Positions 56,491 through 64,000 of a DNA stretch of 64,000 bases are shown piece after piece. A program made the translations under genes and the position numbers. Numbering within the stretch: the stretch's first letter is position 1; each line of letters begins with the position of its first letter. Under the pieces are notes generated by a model. That model saw only the letters and a list, made by a program, of their open reading frames with translations, was not told where the DNA came from and searched no databases. Source of the stretch: Rhodobacteraceae bacterium CCMM004. GTDB lineage: Bacteria; Pseudomonadota; Alphaproteobacteria; Rhodobacterales; Rhodobacteraceae. The DNA lies in assembly GCA_004005435.1 (NCBI GenBank), contig RZWH01000001.1, positions 248,001 to 312,000 on the forward strand, in the 5' to 3' direction.

Positions 56491-57186
56491 CTATGGCGCA
56501 GGGCGGTAGCGGCCGTCCGGTCCGGCGCGGAGCCGGGGGGTCGCGACCGCGCCGTGGATCGCCAGCCCGGCGTGGGGGCTGGCCGCCAGGCGCGGACGCC
56601 AGCGGTCGCCCTGCACCATGGCGAAGGCGGCGGCGGCCGGGGCGACGTCGGCCTGGGCCAGGAGGTCCAGCACCGACAGGAGCGTCGCGCCGGTGCTCAG
56701 CACGTCGTCCACCACGGCCACCCGCCGCCCGGCCAGGACCGCCACGGTTCGCGGGTCGAGATAGAGCCTCTTGCCCGCGCCCGGGCTGGTGATCGACGTC
56801 ACCGGGACCGACAGCGCATCGTCGTACCAGAACTTGCGCGACGTCCCGAGCGGCACCAGGCGACGGTGGCCGAGCCGCCGCGCCACGGCGTTGGCGAGCG
56901 TCAGGCCGAGGGTCGGCACCGCCACCACCACCTCGACCGCGGCGCCGGCCAACAGCGCGGCCACCCGGTCGGCCAGGGCGTCCTCCACGGCGAAACTCGC
57001 CTGGTTCAGGATCAGCGAGGCCACGGCCGCCCCCCCTCCCTCGGGCAGGGGCCGGATCGGCAGCGCGATCTCGCGCCCATCGGGAAGCCCGGCGGGATAG
57101 GCGTCGGCATATCCGTCGGCCGCGCCGCCCGGGAGGGTTCCCGGCGGCAGAAGGTCCTGCCAGAACGCGGGCACGGGGCGTGACAT
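56491..57186 (-). CDS. phosphoribosyltransferase (type I PRT fold)
   Basis: 231 residues with the PRPP-binding signature VAVVDDVLSTGATLLSVLDLL near residue 155 and a hydrophobic core EVVVAVPTLGLTLANAVARRLG. The rest (FWQDLLPPGTLPGG, GTSRKFWYDDALSVPV) does not match a named enzyme I can assign. Neighbouring nucleoside hydrolase and adenine deaminase genes suggest purine or other base salvage. It is divergent from the M20 hydrolase gene, 58 bases apart. Confidence 0.8.
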   Translation of the reverse strand: MSRPVPAFWQDLLPPGTLPGGAADGYADAYPAGLPDGREIALPIRPLPEGGGAAVASLILNQASFAVEDALADRVAALLAGAAVEVVVAVPTLGLTLANAVARRLGHRRLVPLGTSRKFWYDDALSVPVTSITSPGAGKRLYLDPRTVAVLAGRRVAVVDDVLSTGATLLSVLDLLAQADVAPAAAAFAMVQGDRWRPRLAASPHAGLAIHGAVATPRLRAGPDGRYRPAP

Positions 57187-57244
57187 GGGGCGGCTCCTGT
57201 GGTGGGTTTGCGGCGCCACGGAGCCTGAGCCGAGGAGCGCCGCG

Positions 57245-58408
57245 ATGTCCACCCCGCCCGCCGACGACCTGATCGCCCTGCGGCGCGATCTCCACGCCCA
57301 CCCCGAACTGGGGTTCGAGGAGGTGCGCACCGCCGACCTGGTGGCCGGGCGCCTGCGGGCCGCGGGGCTGGAGGTCACCGAGGGTGTGGGCCGGACCGGT
57401 GTGGTGGGCACGCTCCGCCGCGGCGGCGGTGGCCCGGCGATCCTCCTGCGCGCCGACATGGACGCGCTCGCCATGCCCGAGACGGCCTTGGCGCGGCCGT
57501 GGCGGTCGACCGTGCCCGGGCGGATGCACGCCTGCGGGCACGACGGACACACCGTGATGCTGATCGGCGCGGCCGAGCGGCTGGCCCAAGCGGAGGGGCT
57601 GGAGGGCACGGTGCAGTTCGTGTTCCAGCCCGCGGAGGAAGGGCGCGGTGGCGCCAGGGCGATGCTGGAGGACGGCCTCCTCGACCGGTTCCCCGCCGAC
57701 CGCTGCTACGGCCTGCACAACATGCCGGGGCTGGAGGTGGGCGAGATGGCGGTGGTGGAGGGGCCGCAACTGGCCTCCTCGGACCGATTCGAGGTGGTGT
57801 TCGACGGGACCGGCACCCATGGGGCCAAACCGCATCTGGGCCGCGATCCCATCGCGGCGGTGGGCCAGTTCCTGACCGCGATGCACACCGTGGTGGCACG
57901 CGAGACCGATCCGCTGAGCCCCGCGGTGGTTAGCGCCTGCGCCCTGGCGGCGGGCGACTTCGACGCACTGAACGTCATCCCCGACCGCGCCCGGATCGGC
58001 GGCACCGCCCGCGCCTACGCGCCCGAGGTGCGGGACGCGACCGAGGCGGCGCTGGGGCGCCTGGCCCACGGGATCGCGGCGGCCCTGGGCGTGACCGCGC
58101 GGATCGACTATCGCCGCGGGATGCCGCCCGTGGTCAACGCGCCCGGCCCCACCGGCATCGCCAGGTCCGCGGCCGCGGCCGCGCTGGGCGCCGGGCGGGT
58201 GCGCCAGAGCTTCCCCCCGTCGACGGCGGGCGACGATTTCGCCGAGCTCTCCACCCGCGTGCCCGGCTGCTACGTCTGGCTGGGCAACGGCCCGGCCGAG
58301 GACGGGGCGCTGCACCACAACACCCGCTACGACTTCAACGACGCCGCCCTTGGGCCGGGAATCGCGTTCTGGTGCGCGCTGGTCCGGGCCGAGCTGGGGG
58401 CGGGCTGA
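57245..58408 (+). CDS. M20D amidohydrolase (hippurate / N-acyl-amino-acid hydrolase type)
   Basis: 387-residue peptidase M20 family member: LRRDLHAHPELGFEE, ADMDALAMPET, MHACGHDGHTVMLIGAA, FVFQPAEEGRGGARAML, YGLHNMPGLEVG and the C-terminal LHHNTRYDFND. Metal ligands Cys, His, Glu and His are present. Substrates are N-acyl or N-aryl amides. GAGGAG lies eight bases before the ATG. The convergent nucleoside hydrolase gene ends 8 bases away. Confidence 0.92.
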   Translation: MSTPPADDLIALRRDLHAHPELGFEEVRTADLVAGRLRAAGLEVTEGVGRTGVVGTLRRGGGGPAILLRADMDALAMPETALARPWRSTVPGRMHACGHDGHTVMLIGAAERLAQAEGLEGTVQFVFQPAEEGRGGARAMLEDGLLDRFPADRCYGLHNMPGLEVGEMAVVEGPQLASSDRFEVVFDGTGTHGAKPHLGRDPIAAVGQFLTAMHTVVARETDPLSPAVVSACALAAGDFDALNVIPDRARIGGTARAYAPEVRDATEAALGRLAHGIAAALGVTARIDYRRGMPPVVNAPGPTGIARSAAAAALGAGRVRQSFPPSTAGDDFAELSTRVPGCYVWLGNGPAEDGALHHNTRYDFNDAALGPGIAFWCALVRAELGAG

Positions 58409-58415
58409 GCCGGGC

Positions 58416-59306
58416 TCAGGCCCCCAGGCGCCGCGCCAGGAGGTCCAGCACCGCCGCCGCGTCGACGCCCAGCGCGACGTCGACGGCATGCGGGCCGGGG
58501 ATGAGCGCGCCGTCGGCGGGGTCGACCGCGAGCGCCCGCCGGACGATGTCGAAGAGCGCGGGCGCCTCGGCCAGGAGCGGCACGCAGGGATCATGGAGCG
58601 GGCGGCTCTCGGCCGTCCGGCCTGCCGCGAAGTAGCCCTCGATCAGCGCGGCCGCCACGGTCGGCACCGGCCCGCCCGCAGCCGCCAGGCGGGCGACATA
58701 GGCGCGGTCGGCGCGGACCTGCCGTGTGACGTCGAGCGGCACCAGCGTCAGCGGCAGCCCGGCGGCGATGACCTGAGCCGCGGCGGCCGGGTCGTAGGCG
58801 AGGTTGAACTCGGCGCGCGCTTCGGCGGCGTTGCCGGGCACCTCCACCGCCCCGCCCATCGCGATCACCCGGCCGAGGCGACGCGCGGCATCCGGCGCCT
58901 CGGACAGGAGTTGTGCGAGGTTGGTCAGCGGCCCGAGGGTGAAGAGGTCCACCGCCCCCGGGGGTGCCGCGCGCAGGGTCCGAGCCATCCACGCGACGGC
59001 CCCTGCCCCGGCCGCCCGCGGCGGGTCGGGCAGCGCCACGCCACCCAGCCCGTCGCCGCCATGCACCTCGGTCGCCGCGCCCGCCCCCGCCGACAGGGGC
59101 GCCGCCGCACCGCTATGGACCGGCACCTCCGCCCGTCCGGCCAGCCCCAGGATCGCCCCGGCGTTGTGGGTGGTCCGCGGCAGGCCGATATTGCCGCCCA
59201 CGGTGGTCAGGCCCAGAACCTCGACCTCGGGGCTGGCGAGCGCCGCCAGGATGGCCAGCGCATCGTCGATGCCGGGGTCGGTGTCGATGAGCGCGGAGCG
59301 GGGCAT
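58416..59306 (-). CDS. nucleoside hydrolase (IUNH family)
   Basis: 296-residue N-ribohydrolase. The calcium-binding signature IDTDPGIDDALAIL starts the protein, TVGGNIGLPRTTHNAGAIL follows, and VHGGDGLGG, FTLGPLTNLA, GNAAEARAEFNLAYDPAAA and PLHDPCVPL complete the active site. It frees nucleobases from ribonucleosides. Next to adenine deaminase (divergent, 73 bases), so adenosine to adenine to hypoxanthine is a plausible route. Confidence 0.95.
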   Translation of the reverse strand: MPRSALIDTDPGIDDALAILAALASPEVEVLGLTTVGGNIGLPRTTHNAGAILGLAGRAEVPVHSGAAAPLSAGAGAATEVHGGDGLGGVALPDPPRAAGAGAVAWMARTLRAAPPGAVDLFTLGPLTNLAQLLSEAPDAARRLGRVIAMGGAVEVPGNAAEARAEFNLAYDPAAAAQVIAAGLPLTLVPLDVTRQVRADRAYVARLAAAGGPVPTVAAALIEGYFAAGRTAESRPLHDPCVPLLAEAPALFDIVRRALAVDPADGALIPGPHAVDVALGVDAAAVLDLLARRLGA

Positions 59307-59379
59307 GGGCTGGGTTCCTGGCGCGATTGCACCGCGATCCTATCCGGCCGATGGTGCGGGCGACAGAGGGAGATCGGCG

Positions 59380-61236
59380 ATGCACGAGGCGGACCACGGA
59401 CTGGACCCCGGCGTGGAGCGGCAGGTGCGCCAGGCGCTGGTGCAGGTGGCCCTGGGCCGGGCCGCGGCGGACTGTGTCCTGCGGGTCGGGCGGCTGTTCG
59501 ACGCCGTGACCGCGACCTGGTTGGACGACGCCGAGATCGTGCTGAGCGGGCGCCGCATCGCCTGGACCGGCCCGGCGGGCGTGTGGCAGGGGACCGCCGC
59601 GCGGCGGGCGGACCGGCGGGGGCTGTCGGCGGTCCCGGGCTTCGGCGAGGTGCACAAGCATATCGAGAGCAGCCACCTGACCCCCGAGCACGAGGCGGCG
59701 CTGGTCCTGCCCCGCGGCAACACCTGGACCTGCGAGGCGAGTCACGAGTTCTCCAACGTCGCGCCGGGCAGGACGTTGGAGTTCTGGCTGGCGGCCCGGC
59801 GCGCGGGATCGCCGCTGAAAATCTTTCCGCTGCCCGGATCGGCGGTGCCGCCGACGGGCTTCGAAGTCTCGGGCGGCCGCCTCGACGGCGCCGCGCAGGC
59901 GGCGTTTCTGGCCCATCCCATGGTGGCGGGCCTGGACGAGGTCATGGACTGGCCAGCGGTCTCGGACCCCGAAAGCCCTGCCCACGACCGGCTCTGGGGG
60001 ATGATCGAGGCCACCTTTGCCGGCCGCGGCGTGGTCGAAGGGCACGGCGCCGGGATCCGCGACCTGGACCGCATCAACGCCTTCGCCGCCGCGGGGCTGG
60101 CCTCGGACCACGAGGCGTGGACGGCGGAAGAGGCGTGGGACAAGCTGCGGCGCGGTCTGTTTCTGCAAATCCGGGTGCATTCGATGCCCGAAATCGTCGG
60201 CGGGCTGCTCGAACGGGGGCTGACCGATTGGAGCCAGGTGGCGCTGACCACCGACGACCGCTCGGCGGGCGAGACGCTGGAGATCGGCGCCACCGACCAC
60301 AACCTGCGCCTGGCCATCGATAGCGGCCTCGCCCCCGAGACTGCACTGCAATGCGTGACCATCAACCCCGCGCGGCACATGCGGCTGACCCCCTGGGTGG
60401 GTAGCCTCGCCCCCGGGCGCTACGGCGATGTGGTGCTGCTGTCCGACGTGGGCCGGGTCGAGATCGCCGAGGTCTGGGCCGACGGCGCCCAAGTGTCGGA
60501 GGGAACGGACTATACCGGCCCCCTGCCCCGGATCGACTGGCCCGTTTGGGCGACGCGCACAGTGCGGCTGGAGCGCGACCTGACGGCCGAGGACTTTGCC
60601 ATCCCCGCACCCGCGGGGCGCGAGACGGTGCAGGCGGCGGTGTTGCGTCCGTTCCACTGGGCCGACGCGTTCCTGACCGAGGAGCTGGCGGTGTCGGGCG
60701 GCCGGGTCCAGCGCGCGCCCGACCGCGCGATCACCAAGTTCGCGGTGGTCGACCGCCACACCGGCGGGGGCGCAGTGGGGCGGATGTTCTGGCGCGGCTG
60801 CGGACCGGCGACGCCGGGGGTGGCCGTGGGCTGCACCGTGGGGCACGACAGCCACAACCTGTGGGTCGTGGGATCCTGTGACGCGGCAATGGCGGCGGTG
60901 GTGGCGCAGATCCGCGCCCAGCAGGGGGGATGGGCCCTGGTCCGGGACGGCGCGGTCCTGGCCACCGTGACCTACGAGGTGGCGGGGCTGATGACCGCGC
61001 GTCCCGCGACCGCCGAGGCCGAGGAGATGGCCGCCCTGCGCGCCGCCGCCGAGGACATCGACTGGCACTACGAGCCAACCTACAGCCCGCGCTGGTTCCC
61101 CGGATTTCCCGAGCGGCTGCAATTCGCCACGCTCACCTGTGCGCCCTGGCGCTGGGTGCTGGTCGCGCCCAACCCCGCCGCCCCCACGGGACTGGTCAAC
61201 GTCACCACCGGTGAGAGCCATCCGGTGGTCTGGTAG
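59380..61236 (+). CDS. adenine deaminase, Atu4426-like subgroup
   Basis: 618-residue amidohydrolase with the C-terminal adenine deaminase domain. Metal motif GEVHKHIESSHLTP near residue 88 replaces the HVHIESS of classical Ade. Further motifs are LVLPRGNTWTCEASHEFSNV, GHGAGIRDLDRINAF, ASDHEAW, TDDRSAGE and, in the C-terminal domain, AVVDRHTGGGAVGRMFWRG and GCTVGHDSHNLWVVG. It deaminates adenine to hypoxanthine by family analogy. GAGGGAG site and ATG start. Confidence 0.88.
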   Translation: MHEADHGLDPGVERQVRQALVQVALGRAAADCVLRVGRLFDAVTATWLDDAEIVLSGRRIAWTGPAGVWQGTAARRADRRGLSAVPGFGEVHKHIESSHLTPEHEAALVLPRGNTWTCEASHEFSNVAPGRTLEFWLAARRAGSPLKIFPLPGSAVPPTGFEVSGGRLDGAAQAAFLAHPMVAGLDEVMDWPAVSDPESPAHDRLWGMIEATFAGRGVVEGHGAGIRDLDRINAFAAAGLASDHEAWTAEEAWDKLRRGLFLQIRVHSMPEIVGGLLERGLTDWSQVALTTDDRSAGETLEIGATDHNLRLAIDSGLAPETALQCVTINPARHMRLTPWVGSLAPGRYGDVVLLSDVGRVEIAEVWADGAQVSEGTDYTGPLPRIDWPVWATRTVRLERDLTAEDFAIPAPAGRETVQAAVLRPFHWADAFLTEELAVSGGRVQRAPDRAITKFAVVDRHTGGGAVGRMFWRGCGPATPGVAVGCTVGHDSHNLWVVGSCDAAMAAVVAQIRAQQGGWALVRDGAVLATVTYEVAGLMTARPATAEAEEMAALRAAAEDIDWHYEPTYSPRWFPGFPERLQFATLTCAPWRWVLVAPNPAAPTGLVNVTTGESHPVVW

Positions 61237-61282
61237 CCGGGGCGCGTCGGGGGCGGCCGGGATCGCCCCTTGCAGGCGTGCG

Positions 61283-61371
61283 CCTTCGGCGAGGATACTT
61301 GTCAAGGAAAGTCGGCATGGGATGGTGCGCCGTCCCGGTCGTCTTTCCTTTTGAGATATCCTCCCCGAAGG
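61283..61371. repeat. facing pair of C-motifs between convergent genes
   Basis: Left copy 61283-61311 and right copy 61343-61371 are inverted repeats of each other, matching 23 of 29 positions; outer 15 bases (CCTTCGGCGAGGATA versus TATCCTCCCCGAAGG) differ once and inner AAGGAAAG/CTTTCCTT is perfect. Each copy reads in the direction of the gene that ends next to it. Possible 3'-end or bidirectional termination structure. Confidence 0.65.
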
Positions 61372-61411
61372 GTCGGGTGGCCGGTTGCGCCCCCGCTCGG
61401 GCGATGCGCAG

Positions 61412-62721
61412 CTAGCCTGCGTCGATCCGGGCCATCTCGGCGCGGAAGGACGCGGCGATCTGCCCGGCGTCGCGCAGCGCCTTCTTCGGCTCGACGCTCA
61501 GCACCTGCCGGTCGCGCATCAGCCAGCGGCCCGCGACCATGGTGTCGGTCACGTCGTCGGGCATCGCGGCGAAGACCAGCGTGGCGTAGATGTCGTAGAC
61601 CGGGTGCAGCCGCGGCGCGCCGAGCCCGATGCGGATCAGGTCGGCGGATCGGTCCGGCTCCAGAGTGCCGATGCGATCGGAGAGGCCCAGGACCTCGGCC
61701 CCCTCCCGCGTCGCCATGGCGATGACGTCGACCGCGGGCATGGGCCCGCGCGACCGGCCCAGTAGCTTTTGAAACATCGACACCGGTGCGAACTGCGCGA
61801 AAAGGTCGAGCGTGTTGCCGCTCATCGGGCCGTCAGTGGCGATGCCCACCGGCACGCCGGCCGCGCGGAGCGCGGCGACCGGGGCGATGCCCCGCCCCGC
61901 CTTGGCGTTGGAGCGGGCATTGTGGGCGACGCGCACGTCCGCCTCGGCCAGGCGCGCAATCTCGGCCTCGCTCAGGTAGAGGCAGTGCGCGGCGATCAGG
62001 CCGGGGATCAGGAGGCCCGCGCGGTCGACCACCGCCACCGGGCGGCAGCCGTGGGTCCGGTCCGCCCATTCCATTTCGGACGTCATCTCGGCCAGGTGGA
62101 TCTGCACCCGGACCTCGGGCCGCGCCGCCGCCCAGTCGGCCACCCGCGCCATGACCGGGATGTCGGTGGAATAGGGCGCATGCGGCGCGATGGAGGCGAC
62201 GATGCGGTCGTGGCCCGCGAACTCGTCCGCCAGCGCCGCAGTCAGCGCGAACCCCTCGTCCATGCTCGCATGGTCGGGCGGGTCGAAGTCGGCGAGCGTC
62301 TGGCCCACCACCCCGCGCAGGCCGGCGGCGTCCAGGACGCGCCCCACCTCGGCCTCGAAGTAGTACATGTCCGCGGCGCAGGTGACGCCTCCGCGGATCA
62401 TCTCCAGCGCCGCGAGCGTCGTGCCGATCCGCACCATCGCGGGCGTGACGAAGCGGCGTTCGAGCGGCAGGACGTAGCGGAACAGGCGGTCGTCCACATC
62501 CTCGCCCAGCCCGCGAAACAGCGTCATCGGCAGGTGCGCGTGGGGGTTGACCATGCCGGGCATGACCACGTCGCCGTCCGCGTCGATGACCTCGTCCGCC
62601 TCCGGCCCGGGACCGGGCCCGACGCTGGCGATGCGCGCGCCGTCGACCGAAACGTGGCCGCCCGCGATCACCGGCATCTCGGGGGTGCAGGGCAGGACCG
62701 TGGCGTTGCGGATCGTCGTCG

Positions 62722-62725
<4 letters not shown>
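61412..62725 (-). CDS. ATZ/TRZ-type amidohydrolase (SAH/MTA deaminase-like)
   Basis: 437-residue metal-dependent deaminase/hydrolase. HxH motif GMVNPHAHLPMTLFRGLGED, IAPHAPYSTD, VQIHLAEMTSEME, AAHCLYLSEAEI, VAHNARSNAKAGRGIAP and IATDGPMSGN match the guanine/cytosine/SAH deaminase class. Start is a GTG in GTGA overlap with the preceding ABC ATPase gene. Linkage to a PotABC-like importer suggests the importer brings in its amine or heterocycle substrate. Confidence 0.88.
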
Positions 62726-63776
<1,051 letters not shown>

Positions 63777-63780
<4 letters not shown>

Positions 63781-64000
63781 TTGGCGAGGAACGTGAGGCC
63801 CAGCGTGCGCTCGACCACCGCCATCACCGCCACGGTCAGGACCATCAGAAGGACCGAGACCGAGGCGACGACCGGATCGAAGAACTGCTCCACATGGGCG
63901 AGGATCTGGATGGGCAGGGTCGAGATGCCCGGCCCGGTGAGAAAGAGCGACACCGAGACGTCGTTGATCGAGGTGATGAAGGCGAGGATGAAGGCCGCGA
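63777..64000 (-). CDS. ABC transporter permease, PotC type (5' part missing)
   Basis: The last 74 codons of an inner-membrane permease; the rest lies beyond the right edge. Visible sequence has the conserved AFITSINDVSVSLFLTGPG segment, the periplasmic loop TLPIQILAHVEQFFDPVV and a final helix ending LGLTFLAK. The match is to PotC/PhnV-like permeases. The stop overlaps the ATPase start, so permease, ATPase and amidohydrolase form one operon. Confidence 0.88.

Overview
This 64 kb window is a high-GC (roughly 70% by eye), gene-dense stretch of an alphaproteobacterial chromosome, most likely a member of the Rhodobacteraceae/Paracoccaceae. The best evidence is the block NDUFA12 - MlaD - DUF2155 - aat facing accB-accC, which is characteristic of that group, together with a RutR/PreTA/hydantoinase pyrimidine module, a phasin, a GT14-like fusion glycosyltransferase, a DoeA-type ectoine hydrolase and several short intergenic palindromes typical of the order. 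No phage, transposase, integrase, CRISPR array, rRNA or tRNA was recognised. All positions and starts were read by eye from the sequence and its translation.

Layout. 1-8.0 kb: reductive pyrimidine catabolism. Two operons (preT-preA, and M20 amidohydrolase - lipoprotein - dihydropyrimidinase - ABC ATPase - ABC permease) flank a divergent RutR-type TetR gene. RutR-like boxes lie upstream of both operons. 8.1-14.5 kb: accB-accC-aat, then DUF2155, MlaD, NDUFA12, RidA, clpX and clpP on the opposite strand. 14.5-19.9 kb: ArsR-SRPBCC pair with a double operator over its start codon, glycerol genes glpD-glpK, and a phasin. 19.9-25.6 kb: pyruvate dehydrogenase aceE-aceF-lpdA. 26-30.2 kb: hisB-hisH-hisA-hisF-hisE with two small secreted-protein genes inserted antisense. 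30.3-36.8 kb: FCD/GntR regulator and a peptide/nickel-type ABC importer with a permease-ATPase fusion. 36.8-45.4 kb: small membrane protein, diheme cytochrome c, YdeI-like protein, polA, zf-CHCC protein, an ABC ATPase without adjacent permease, a HIT protein and a glycosyltransferase. 45.6-49.2 kb: a sulfotransferase and three tandem secreted GYF_2/DUF4339 proteins with Pro/Ala linkers. 49.3-55.9 kb: PfkB kinase, nth, SRAP protein lacking Cys2, DoeA, ExoD, Fe-ADH. 56-64 kb: PilZ protein and a nucleobase/nucleoside salvage group (phosphoribosyltransferase, M20 amidohydrolase, nucleoside hydrolase, adenine deaminase, ATZ/TRZ amidohydrolase) ending in a PotA/PotC-type ABC importer that runs off the right edge.

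Beyond the genes, the window carries several unnamed repeat systems. (i) Seven dispersed copies of a ~120-145 bp element with 18-bp terminal inverted repeats and a flanking hairpin whose stem covaries between copies, plus four related tandem units at 51 kb. (ii) Two arrays of back-to-back perfect palindromes, both starting directly at a TGA stop codon with the same lead sequence. (iii) A short oriented motif (consensus GCCTTCGGCGAGGRTAYTTG) near gene 3' ends. These, the RutR boxes and the GYF_2 paralogue cluster are the items most worth following up.
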